A stretch of 5,873 nt of DNA, taken from Saprospiraceae bacterium (lineage in GTDB: Bacteria > Bacteroidota > Bacteroidia > Chitinophagales > Saprospiraceae). The stretch lies in contig JACMLK010000006.1 in the NCBI GenBank assembly GCA_014379665.1, positions 1 through 5,873 of the forward strand, given 5' to 3'. Positions 1-5,873 of this stretch are shown in pieces. The notes beneath the pieces are model-generated. The model saw only the letters and a program-made list of their open reading frames with translations, searched no databases and was not told the origin of the DNA. Each line of letters begins with the position of its first letter. Positions within the stretch are counted from its first letter, which is position 1. A program made the translations under genes and the position numbers.

Positions 1-679
1 CCCACATGGTAATTCTCCGGTCATATCCATCAAATGCTTGACCACCTCCATAAATATCCAGTGAATGAGTCTGGAAAAAGTTATTATAAAATATCCTTCC
101 ATTACCATATGGCTTATTTTCAATTCCGTAACCAAATTCTATGGTATTGTCATTTATAATTTTCAATCCTTCCTGTGTCAGTCTCATTTTTTCACTATTA
201 TCTACTTTAAATTTCACCACATTATCGTCTTTAGTGCCTATAAACTGGGTCATAGTATCTGTGCCGGAATTGCCATCCAGATTCCAGCCGGTTTGTAGCA
301 AATTTGAACCAATACATTGCCATAGAGCTCCATCAAATAAATATTCACACACCTTTCCTGCGGGTATATCTTTATTTCCTTCAGGAAATAGACAAGTTCT
401 TAATGTGGCATTACGAATGATTATTTTTACACCTGTGACAGGCGCAGTCACATCTAAAGCAGCATCTATTGTTGGTGTTCCTGTCAGCACAACAAATCCT
501 TCATTTCCCGTAATAACAAGAGTCCCTGAAGTGACATCAAAAGTCAATGGTCTTATTCGTACTGCACCATTGATATCTAAGGCAGCTTGCGGGTCTGAAT
601 TGTTTATACCAATATATTGAGCTTCAATAAATAGGGATGAAAACATTAAAAATGCGCATAAATTGATTGACTTCCTCAT
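1..679 (-). CDS. Secreted fibre/adhesin-like protein, N-terminal part (runs off left edge)
   Basis: This frame is open from an ATG at 679 to the window edge, giving 226 residues and no stop, so the C-terminus is missing. Residues 1-20 look like a signal peptide: MRKS, a hydrophobic stretch, then IEA before Q21. The mature protein begins YIGINNSDPQAALDINGAV, resembling the 'GIGTxxPxxALDVxG' opening seen in many exported Bacteroidota proteins. Residues 132-169 (WNLDGNSGT, then QFIGTKDD, then VDNSEKMRL) match the repeated fibre-like motif (W-L-GN-GT...FIGT...L-F---N-EKMRI) of long surface or tail-fibre-like proteins. Such proteins often end in an S74-type self-cleaving chaperone or a type IX secretion tail; neither end is visible here. 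Three cysteines (96, 111, 122) lie in the middle domain. No Shine-Dalgarno sequence precedes the ATG, which is normal for the phylum. A consensus promoter and a palindromic site shared with the response-regulator gene lie just upstream. The family-level call is from motif memory; the ligand and function are unknown. Confidence 0.8.
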   Translation of the reverse strand, partial: MRKSINLCAFLMFSSLFIEAQYIGINNSDPQAALDINGAVRIRPLTFDVTSGTLVITGNEGFVVLTGTPTIDAALDVTAPVTGVKIIIRNATLRTCLFPEGNKDIPAGKVCEYLFDGALWQCIGSNLLQTGWNLDGNSGTDTMTQFIGTKDDNVVKFKVDNSEKMRLTQEGLKIINDNTIEFGYGIENKPYGNGRIFYNNFFQTHSLDIYGGGQAFDGYDRRITMW

Positions 680-706
680 GGTTTGAAATGTAAATTTAAC
701 AATGGT

Positions 707-738
707 CAAAATTATAATGTATTTGTTTCCATTACAAA
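707..738 (-). promoter_or_regulatory. Bacteroidota-type promoter of the fibre-like gene
   Basis: Read on the minus strand, a -33 element TTTG (735-738) is followed by exactly 20 bp and then a -7 element TAATTTTG (707-714), a full match to TAnnTTTG. The -7 box ends 27 nt before the ATG at 679. Element identity and spacing fit the primary sigma factor promoters known in Bacteroides and Flavobacterium. The palindrome at 748-763 begins 10 bp upstream of the -33 box, where an activator would be expected to bind. Confidence 0.7.
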
Positions 739-744
739 TATTGA

Positions 745-764
745 TTGTCACATGATGATGTGAA
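745..764 (-). promoter_or_regulatory. Putative response-regulator operator, copy 1
   Basis: The plus strand reads TTGTCACATGATGATGTGAA, identical over 20 bp to the copy at 4688-4707. Its core is the inverted repeat TCACAT (748-753), spacer GATG (754-757), ATGTGA (758-763); seven of the eight opposing base positions are symmetric. The core centre (755.5) is 45 bp upstream of the centre of the -7 box. The palindrome suggests a dimeric helix-turn-helix protein; the NarL-type regulator encoded at 3990-4628 is the obvious candidate by inference. Confidence 0.75.
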
Positions 765-863
765 AAATATGAGGGCTACAATTGAACTTCCTGTTGTTAA
801 TTATTGTCAGGATAATATTATATACCAGTGCTCTGTCCGGATATAAGTAAATATTATTGGCAG

Positions 864-3800
864 TTATTTTTTAAAAATAAGTGATACAGCTGTTCCATTT
901 GTTCCTGTGGTTATATTAATCTTGCCGCCAAGTTGACCGGCTCTGTTTTCCATATTTTTCAGTCCATTGCCGCGGGTTATCAACAAAGGATCAAACCCAA
1001 CACCATTATCAATAAACTCTGTTTGTAGATTTTTCCCCACTATTTTAACTGTAAATTTTGTTTCGGTTGCTTTGGAATATTTAGCCGCATTATTAATAGC
1101 CTCTTTAAAAATAAGGTAAAAATGTCTTCTGTCTTCAGGTGACAGTTTTATACTATCAGGAATATCATCAATATCAAATCTTACATTGATATTCAATGGT
1201 TCAAGAGAGTCAATGGCAAATTCCTGGAGTTTCCTCACTATGTTTTTGAATGAATCATTTTTTGGGTTTATACTCCAGATTATCTCTGACATATTATTCA
1301 TCACCTCTGCAGTCTTATCTGAAATATTTTTATAGGGTGTAATGTTTTTGCTGCGCATAGCTTCTCTTTCACTAAGTATCCTGATATGTGATAGGGTACT
1401 TCCCATGTCATCATGAAGATCACGTGCTATGGAGTGTCTTAATTTTTCCAGTTTTTGTCTTTGAATATCACGATATCTGAATATGCTGTAAATTACAAAA
1501 GAAGCGGCACAGATAATCAATGTATTAAACCACCAGGTTCGCCAGAATGGAGGATGAATGTGGATATAAAGTAGAAACTGATTCTGACTTTTCAAACCAA
1601 AACTATTCTCTGCTTCTACTTTTAAAACATATTTGCCATATCCCAGATTATTAAAATTCAACATATTATTATCCATATTGGTCCAGTTATCATTTTCATC
1701 TCCAAGGATGTATTTGTACTTATTTTCCATAGAATTGGTGAAACTGAGATTGCTGAATTCAAAATGAAATGTATTTTGCTGATAAGAAAGTTCTATTGTT
1801 TCTTCTGATTCCGGTATTGATGGTACCTCGTAATTTAATATTTTAAGGTCAGAAAGTATCAATGTCTCCGGTTTTGCGAATTTAATTTTATTTAAATCGA
1901 TCATATTTATTGACCTATCCTGTCCAATATAAAGGGTATTGGTTTTTTTTGAAAAGGATAAATCAGGACGATGAGTGCGCCCGATGGAAGAATTGTAATT
2001 AGTGTAATTGGTAATTGTATTGGTAATTAGGTCAAACCTCGTTACCCCTACATCCGAACTCATCCAGATATTTCCTGAGTTATCGGTGACGATATCACTG
2101 AAAACACCCAATGGCTTGTCATTGTAAGAATCGTATAATGTAAAAGAAGCACTATCCCCTGTTATTTTCATCATACAAAATCCATTAAAAGATGTTATCA
2201 TAAGTTGGTCATCAGCAAAACAATGTATGCCTTGTATCACGGATAAAATCTTTAATGGTTTGAAATCATTCTGAGGGTGTGCTATAATTTTTTTGGTGAC
2301 AGGTTCATAGGAAAAAACAATGTCATTTGCTTTGTTATCAGACACAGTCACCATCCATAATTTCCCGTTTGGGTCTGAAGTCAGTATGAAAGAATATAGT
2401 GATTTTTTATTTTTTAGTAAATAATTTTTTATTTCCGGAACGGGAATGATAAGATTTTCTTCCTTGTCATAGGTATAAAGTCCGCTCAAGGAACCAAGCC
2501 AAATATTTCCTTTCTCGTCTTCTATTATTTCTAAGATCCTTGGTTTTTCTTTGTTATCTGTTTTAATTTCCGGAATAATTAGTTTTTTCAAATCGAGATT
2601 ATAACAAACAATACCATGTTCTATTGTGGATAACCAAAGTACATTTTCTGAGTCAACAAACAAGGTATACGGATTAATACCCGGGGTGCAGAATTTTTTA
2701 AGTTTATCAGGTATATCAACAAACCTGTTATGAATCAAGTCGTACCTGAATATACCATTGTAAGGGATTGAAAACCAGATAATACTATCATGGACAGAGG
2801 AGGGTTCAAAAATGATATCGGATATCAGCCAGTCTTTAACACTATTACTGAATGGTATAGTTAATTCTCTGATATTTTGTTTATTGGGATCATATCTGTG
2901 CAAACCATTGTAAGTACCTATCCATAATCCTTCTGATTCCGTGGGTTGAAAGCAAAAACCTGCTCCTTGTACGCCAAATAAATCATGTAGGTCGTTGGTA
3001 CTGTATCGGTTAAAGGTATGATTCTGCTTATTAAATGTTTTTACTCCGTCGGTGGTTCCTAACCAGATAAGATTTTCTTCTCCTGCAGTGAGCGCCTTAT
3101 TTATTGAAAGCACACCGTTTTGCATTTTTGTCGGATCAGCAAAAAAGTAATTTTGTTTTTCAAAAGTCTTTGTATCGAATCTCATTATCCCATAGTCCCA
3201 GTTACCCACCCAAAGTATACCCGATTCATCCAGATAACTTGACATAAATCCGTCATCATCCGGTATATCAGGATTTTCTCCCGGTCTGTGAAATATTTTC
3301 ACATCACAAGTAAATGGGTCATATCTGTACAATCCGTGGGTGCCGGCCAACCAGAACACACCATTAGCATCTATCTGGATTGTCCTGAATGTATTATCAA
3401 CAGGCAAGGCTGATATATATTCTCTGTTGAGTTGGATTTTTTTTCCATGAGTATACATTAAACCATGGTTCGTAGTAACCCACATCATGTCTTTGTCTAC
3501 TTCATATTTAAATGCAAAGGCTTCAATATCTACTTCATTTTGATCGGGATTCATGTATCTGATCAGTCCTGCTTTTTCATTTTTTGGATCGAATACATTG
3601 AGTGTCGGTGTCGTGGCGAGCCATAATCTTCCATGTTTATCTTCGGTGATATATCTGATATAATTGGAAGAAATGGTCTCCGGATTAAAAGGGTCGGACC
3701 GGTAAGTTTTGAAATTGTGCCCGTCATATCTTACCAAACCCTGCTCCGTGCCTATCCACACAAATCCATTTCCGGCTTTGACAATACTAAGCGCTTGAGC

Positions 3801-3941
3801 ACTTTTGAACCCTTGAGCCGGACCGTAATGATCAAATAGTATTTTATTTGTGGTTGTTTGTCCATATGCAGGAGAATGAAAGCATAACATCAGAATGATA
3901 CCTAAACAGGTTAGTCTATATCCCTGACTGCATAAATTCAT
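864..3941 (-). CDS. Two-propeller Y_Y_Y sensor histidine kinase (HisKA_3 type)
   Basis: This is an inner-membrane sensor kinase of 1025 residues from the ATG at 3941. An in-frame GTG at 3959 would add six residues (MRHRNN); I prefer the ATG because it gives a compact signal peptide ending AYG before Q28. Residues about 30-690 hold some 14 propeller-blade motifs of Reg_prop type (e.g. GFVWIGTEQGLVRYDG at 59, GILWVG, EGLWIGTYNGLHRYD, GNIWLGSLSGLYTYD, GNIWMSSDVGVTRFD), enough for two seven-bladed propellers. A Y_Y_Y domain follows (about 724-798), then one membrane helix (about 803-823). The cytoplasmic part has the HisKA_3 H-box RDLHDDMGSTL (phospho-acceptor His843), N-box FKEAINNAAKYS (Asn950), G1 DNGVGFD (978) and G2 GNGLKNMENRA (991). 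All catalytic motifs are present, so it should be active. The domain order matches Bacteroidota hybrid sensors, but there is no receiver or AraC domain; the partner is the separate regulator 48 bp upstream. The periplasmic ligand cannot be predicted. Confidence 0.95.
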   Translation of the reverse strand: MNLCSQGYRLTCLGIILMLCFHSPAYGQTTTNKILFDHYGPAQGFKSAQALSIVKAGNGFVWIGTEQGLVRYDGHNFKTYRSDPFNPETISSNYIRYITEDKHGRLWLATTPTLNVFDPKNEKAGLIRYMNPDQNEVDIEAFAFKYEVDKDMMWVTTNHGLMYTHGKKIQLNREYISALPVDNTFRTIQIDANGVFWLAGTHGLYRYDPFTCDVKIFHRPGENPDIPDDDGFMSSYLDESGILWVGNWDYGIMRFDTKTFEKQNYFFADPTKMQNGVLSINKALTAGEENLIWLGTTDGVKTFNKQNHTFNRYSTNDLHDLFGVQGAGFCFQPTESEGLWIGTYNGLHRYDPNKQNIRELTIPFSNSVKDWLISDIIFEPSSVHDSIIWFSIPYNGIFRYDLIHNRFVDIPDKLKKFCTPGINPYTLFVDSENVLWLSTIEHGIVCYNLDLKKLIIPEIKTDNKEKPRILEIIEDEKGNIWLGSLSGLYTYDKEENLIIPVPEIKNYLLKNKKSLYSFILTSDPNGKLWMVTVSDNKANDIVFSYEPVTKKIIAHPQNDFKPLKILSVIQGIHCFADDQLMITSFNGFCMMKITGDSASFTLYDSYNDKPLGVFSDIVTDNSGNIWMSSDVGVTRFDLITNTITNYTNYNSSIGRTHRPDLSFSKKTNTLYIGQDRSINMIDLNKIKFAKPETLILSDLKILNYEVPSIPESEETIELSYQQNTFHFEFSNLSFTNSMENKYKYILGDENDNWTNMDNNMLNFNNLGYGKYVLKVEAENSFGLKSQNQFLLYIHIHPPFWRTWWFNTLIICAASFVIYSIFRYRDIQRQKLEKLRHSIARDLHDDMGSTLSHIRILSEREAMRSKNITPYKNISDKTAEVMNNMSEIIWSINPKNDSFKNIVRKLQEFAIDSLEPLNINVRFDIDDIPDSIKLSPEDRRHFYLIFKEAINNAAKYSKATETKFTVKIVGKNLQTEFIDNGVGFDPLLITRGNGLKNMENRAGQLGGKINITTGTNGTAVSLIFKK

Positions 3942-3989
3942 GTTGTTTCTATGTCTCACTAATTGAAATATGTACTATCAGGAATAAAG

Positions 3990-4628
3990 TTATTCTTTTT
4001 TCTCAATAAATACTTTATGGACAGCTTCAGTGACAGAATGAACGTGTAGTTTTTCATAAATCCTTTTAATATAGGTTCTGACCGTATCAATACTGATGAA
4101 GAGTTCATCAGCCACCATTTTATAGCTGAGACCTTTGGAAAGGAGTTGGAGTATACTTAATTCGCGTTCTGAAAGCAGATGCTGAGAAGTATGTTCTTTT
4201 TTTGTAAACACAGGCAAAGATAACAATCGACGGGCAATCGACGGACTCATAGGTGCCCCTCCGGCGTGCACTTCCCTGATGCTGGATAATAGGGTGGACA
4301 ACGAGTTCTTTTTCAGCAGATACCCTGTAGCTCCGGCTTTGATGGCGTTAAATATCCGGTCATCATCATCAAATACAGTATTCATAATCACTTCCACTTC
4401 GGGATACTGAGACTTGACATCTCTCACGCCTTCAATGCCTGTCCGACCTGGCATATCTATATCCATCAGGATTACATCCGGTCTGAACGCTTCTGTATTC
4501 TGTACTACATCAAGACAATGTCCAAACTCTCCCGCCAGTTCAAATTCGTCAGACTCTCTGATGATGCTGGACAGAATTTCTCTTAGTCCGTTATTATCTT
4601 CGTAAATGGCTACTTTGATGGCTTGCAT
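3990..4628 (-). CDS. NarL/FixJ-family response regulator, partner of the sensor kinase
   Basis: This is a 212-residue cytoplasmic transcription factor. The N-terminal receiver (about 4-122) shows the acidic pair Glu10-Asp11, the phospho-acceptor Asp56 in DVILMDIDMPG, the switch Thr84 and the conserved Lys106 in GYLLKKNS. A linker leads to a LuxR-type helix-turn-helix at about 151-205 (LLSERELSILQLLSKGLSY, then ISIDTVRTYIKRIYEKLHV). HisKA_3 kinases such as its neighbour normally phosphorylate exactly this class. It is the first gene of a probable two-gene operon with the kinase (48 bp gap to the kinase ATG, same strand). The ATG at 4628 has no Shine-Dalgarno sequence but lies 20 nt downstream of a TAnnTTTG box. 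A palindrome upstream, repeated upstream of the fibre gene, suggests autoregulation. Length and all key residues are normal. Confidence 0.95.
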   Translation of the reverse strand: MQAIKVAIYEDNNGLREILSSIIRESDEFELAGEFGHCLDVVQNTEAFRPDVILMDIDMPGRTGIEGVRDVKSQYPEVEVIMNTVFDDDDRIFNAIKAGATGYLLKKNSLSTLLSSIREVHAGGAPMSPSIARRLLSLPVFTKKEHTSQHLLSERELSILQLLSKGLSYKMVADELFISIDTVRTYIKRIYEKLHVHSVTEAVHKVFIEKKE

Positions 4629-4648
4629 GAGCAGATGACATTAAACCA

Positions 4649-4656
4649 CAAATGTA
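4649..4656 (-). promoter_or_regulatory. -7 element of the response regulator-kinase operon promoter
   Basis: Read on the minus strand this is TACATTTG, a full match to the Bacteroidota -7 consensus TAnnTTTG, ending 20 nt before the ATG at 4628. No TTTG or TTG is found 17-21 bp upstream (that stretch reads roughly GCGCACTT), so the -33 element is missing or very weak. The shared palindrome at 4691-4706 starts about 11 bp upstream of where a -33 box would lie, consistent with a promoter that depends on a bound activator. Confidence 0.6.
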
Positions 4657-4687
4657 TAAAACTATTCATTGAAGTGCGCTTTGATCT

Positions 4688-4707
4688 TTGTCACATGATG
4701 ATGTGAA
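4688..4707 (-). promoter_or_regulatory. Putative response-regulator operator, copy 2
   Basis: The 20-bp plus-strand sequence TTGTCACATGATGATGTGAA is the same as at 745-764, in the same orientation relative to the downstream gene. The inverted repeat arms are TCACAT (4691-4696) and ATGTGA (4701-4706), separated by GATG. The core centre (4698.5) is 46 bp upstream of the centre of the -7 box at 4649-4656 and about 70 bp upstream of the regulator's start codon. This position suggests autoregulation by the regulator it precedes. Confidence 0.75.
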
Positions 4708-4717
4708 TGTTAATGGG

Positions 4718-4836
4718 GAATGACGAATTACGAATTACGAATGACGAACTCTGAATTATGAATTATGAATTACGAATTATGAATTAAGAATGAAGAAATA
4801 TGAATTACGAATGACGAATGACGAATTACGAATTGT
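4718..4836. repeat. Heptanucleotide tandem array, 17 units of GAATKAY
   Basis: Seventeen consecutive 7-bp units occupy 119 bp with no loss of phase. On the plus strand, GAATTAC occurs five times (4725, 4732, 4767, 4802, 4823), GAATGAC four times (4718, 4739, 4809, 4816) and GAATTAT three times (4753, 4760, 4774); single variants are GAACTCT, GAATTAA, GAATGAA, GAAATAT and GAATTGT. All variation is by substitution. The array starts 10 bp beyond the operator upstream of the response regulator. It is non-coding: a 7-bp period changes frame each unit and the units supply TGA and TAA stops. It resembles the short tandemly repeated sequences scattered between genes in some bacteria. Confidence 0.9.
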
Positions 4837-4989
4837 GGAATGGAACTACCAGTTACCGGAAGTGACATAACAGTTGGAGATAAAAAAAGAAGTTGAAAAA
4901 AAAATGACAATTGCCTTTTTATCTACGTTTAGATTCTATGAGGTCAGCCTTTAAATTCAGTCCTTTAGCAAAATCAAAATGTAGTTAAA
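4837..4989 (+). other. AT-rich leader between heptamer array and lipoprotein gene
   Basis: This 153-bp stretch has no open frame of note and no convincing structured RNA. It contains two adenine runs (about 4882-4888 and 4896-4904) and must carry the promoter of the plus-strand gene at 4990. The best -7 candidate is TACGTTTA (4924-4931), one mismatch from TAnnTTTG, but no TTG lies at a proper distance upstream, so I do not call a promoter. The shared palindrome does not recur here. Confidence 0.4.
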
Positions 4990-5376
4990 ATGTATAAGTT
5001 AACAACTGTTCTATTTATAATAATCATACATGGGTGTACTGACCAATACGAACCAATTAGTTTTGCTATGCGTAACGCGTCCTCCAAAAATTGCCAGGTA
5101 ATTTTGCATAATATATATGGTACTAAAGATTCAATATCTGTTAATATGGCAGAAACTCTTGAGATGCATAAAGATTTTGCTCCTTATTCAGGCCCGTTTA
5201 TATCTTTTGATTCAGTAACAGTCATATTTGAGGACCAAAAACGCCTTACCTATTATGAGATTAAGGGGTGTGACGTAGAAAAAAGTCCATTTTGTAACAA
5301 TACCATTTCTTATCATTGCGAAAACATGTTCTGTGTGTTTGAAATTGATGAAACTGAATATTTAAAGGCAAAATAA
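4990..5376 (+). CDS. Small cysteine-rich putative lipoprotein, unknown function
   Basis: I do not recognise the family of this 128-residue protein. The N-terminus (MYKLTTVLFIIIIHGC) is a short lipoprotein signal: one lysine, a hydrophobic run of leucine, valine and isoleucine, and a lipobox-like I-H-G-C with Cys16 as the likely lipid-modified residue; the histidine at -2 is atypical. The mature part has five further cysteines (35, 94, 102, 110, 115), four of them within the last 35 residues, which suggests disulfides in an extracytoplasmic setting. The pattern is of alternating short hydrophobic and polar segments, as in a small beta-rich domain, with no membrane helix. It is the only plus-strand gene here, so it is not in the operon of the two-component system. 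The ATG is preceded by AT-rich sequence without a Shine-Dalgarno motif. It converges on the gene ending at 5480, leaving 103 bp between them. Confidence 0.72.
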   Translation: MYKLTTVLFIIIIHGCTDQYEPISFAMRNASSKNCQVILHNIYGTKDSISVNMAETLEMHKDFAPYSGPFISFDSVTVIFEDQKRLTYYEIKGCDVEKSPFCNNTISYHCENMFCVFEIDETEYLKAK

Positions 5377-5479
5377 ATATAACTTTAAGTAGTTATGCAC
5401 AATTGAATGTACAAGTGATTGTCAAATACGTTGCATTTAAAGGGAATTCTTTTTGGGATGGATGATGTATGATGTCGGA

Positions 5480-5873
5480 CTATAACGAAGCCTGATTCGC
5501 AGGTCTTTTGTCATCATTCCAGATAAAGCCATTTACTTTCAGACCTTCATGATCCGCTTTTGACATAGGGATGACTTTTGATTTAGGCTCCTGGTAACAC
5601 CTGATATCTGTAATTTTATTGTCATTCAGAAAAAAGGACATCCTGCTTGCCTCCGTAGTATTGACACCTATATAAGCTTTTTCTTTGTCGGTCAGATAGT
5701 AGACAATCTGGGCATTGCCGTCCACATCCATACGATATATTTTGCTTTCCCTGAAGAAGGTTTCCAGATATCTTCCTTTGATCTGATTAAAAAACTGAAG
5801 ATCTTCTGTATTGAGTATGGTGGCATTGGACCTTACCACCAATCTGTCCACTTTTTTTTCTTTCATAAAGATA
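5480..5873 (-). CDS. OstA/LptA-like envelope protein, C-terminal part (runs off right edge)
   Basis: The frame is open from the right edge to a TAG at 5480-5482, giving about 130 residues of the C-terminus. The Met codon at 5866 is internal: the two codons before it (Ile, Phe) continue the frame without a stop and the domain is already under way. The sequence VDRLVVRSNATI, then FFNQIKGRYLETFFRE, then IYRMDVDGNAQIVYYL, then YIGVNTTEASRMSFFLNDNKI, ending LKVNGFIW, matches from memory the last beta-strand repeats of the OstA-like proteins of Bacteroidota. These are relatives of LptA, the periplasmic lipopolysaccharide-transport bridge, so a role in outer-membrane lipopolysaccharide delivery is likely but inferred. 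After GFIW there is a short charged tail (NDDKRPANQASL). The signal peptide and N-terminal repeats lie outside the window. It is convergent with the lipoprotein gene and has no evident link to the two-component system. Confidence 0.8.
   Translation of the reverse strand, partial: IFMKEKKVDRLVVRSNATILNTEDLQFFNQIKGRYLETFFRESKIYRMDVDGNAQIVYYLTDKEKAYIGVNTTEASRMSFFLNDNKITDIRCYQEPKSKVIPMSKADHEGLKVNGFIWNDDKRPANQASL

Noticed and set aside
65..620. Plus-strand open frames at 65-298 and 141-620
   Set aside because: They lie antisense to the minus-strand fibre-like gene, whose translation gives a clear signal peptide and family motifs. The plus-strand translations show no recognisable domain.
748..763. 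Palindrome as a CRP/FNR-type site
   Set aside because: CRP sites read TGTGA-N6-TCACA. Here the half-sites are everted (TCACA-N6-TGTGA), and no CRP-type regulator is encoded nearby.
780..863. Terminator downstream of the kinase gene
   Set aside because: Only a 4-bp CCTG/CAGG pairing and imperfect AT-only repeats are present, with no stable GC stem followed by a T run on the minus strand.
3633..3839. Plus-strand open frame inside the kinase gene
   Set aside because: It is antisense to the N-terminal propeller blades of the kinase and has no protein-like features of its own.
3942..3959. GTG at 3959 as the kinase start
   Set aside because: It is possible, but the ATG at 3941 is the commoner start type and gives a more compact signal peptide. 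Neither start has a Shine-Dalgarno sequence, so the choice is not certain.
4414..4605. Plus-strand open frame inside the response-regulator gene
   Set aside because: It is antisense to the receiver domain, and its serine/proline-rich translation reflects the complementary codons.
4718..4836. Heptamer array as a CRISPR array or a coding repeat
   Set aside because: There are no spacers between units and the unit is only 7 bp. Read as protein it hits TGA and TAA stops and shifts frame with every unit.
5377..5479. Transcription terminator between the convergent genes
   Set aside because: Only weak pairings are visible (ACAAT/ATTGT with a 14-nt loop, and AAAG/CTTT before a short T run), too short to support an intrinsic terminator call.
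5864..5866. ATG at 5866 as the true start of the OstA-like gene
   Set aside because: The frame stays open upstream to the window edge and the protein would begin in the middle of a beta-repeat domain without a signal peptide, so this Met is taken as internal.

Overview
The window most likely comes from a Bacteroidota chromosome, perhaps a Saprospiraceae- or Chitinophagales-like lineage, though the exact taxon cannot be read from it. The evidence is an AT-rich sequence, near-absence of Shine-Dalgarno sequences, promoters of the Bacteroidota type (-33 TTTG / -7 TAnnTTTG), a giant two-propeller Y_Y_Y sensor kinase, an OstA-like envelope protein and a fibre-like secreted protein of a type common in this phylum.

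Layout: (1) 1-679, minus strand: the N-terminal 226 residues of an exported fibre/adhesin-like protein that runs off the left edge. (2) 680-863: intergenic, holding a consensus promoter and a palindromic putative operator for the fibre gene. (3) 864-3941, minus: a 1025-residue membrane histidine kinase with a periplasmic sensor of about 14 propeller blades plus a Y_Y_Y domain. (4) 3990-4628, minus: a NarL/FixJ-type response regulator, upstream of the kinase and probably in one operon with it. (5) 4629-4989: intergenic, with a -7 box, a second identical copy of the operator, a 17-unit heptanucleotide tandem array and an AT-rich leader. (6) 4990-5376, plus: a small cysteine-rich putative lipoprotein. 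(7) 5480-5873, minus: the C-terminal end of an OstA/LptA-like protein that runs off the right edge.

The main observation is a 20-bp sequence, TTGTCACATGATGATGTGAA, found twice and perfectly conserved. It contains a 6-4-6 inverted repeat. One copy is upstream of the response regulator and the other is upstream of the fibre gene. Both have the same orientation relative to their gene, and their centres lie 46 and 45 bp upstream of the centre of an exact TAnnTTTG -7 box. The simplest reading is that this is the binding site of the response regulator encoded between the copies. The two-component system would then control both its own expression and the neighbouring secreted fibre protein in response to an extracytoplasmic ligand sensed by the propeller domain. 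The repeat, palindrome, spacing and promoter boxes are seen directly; the identity of the binding protein and the direction of regulation are inferred.
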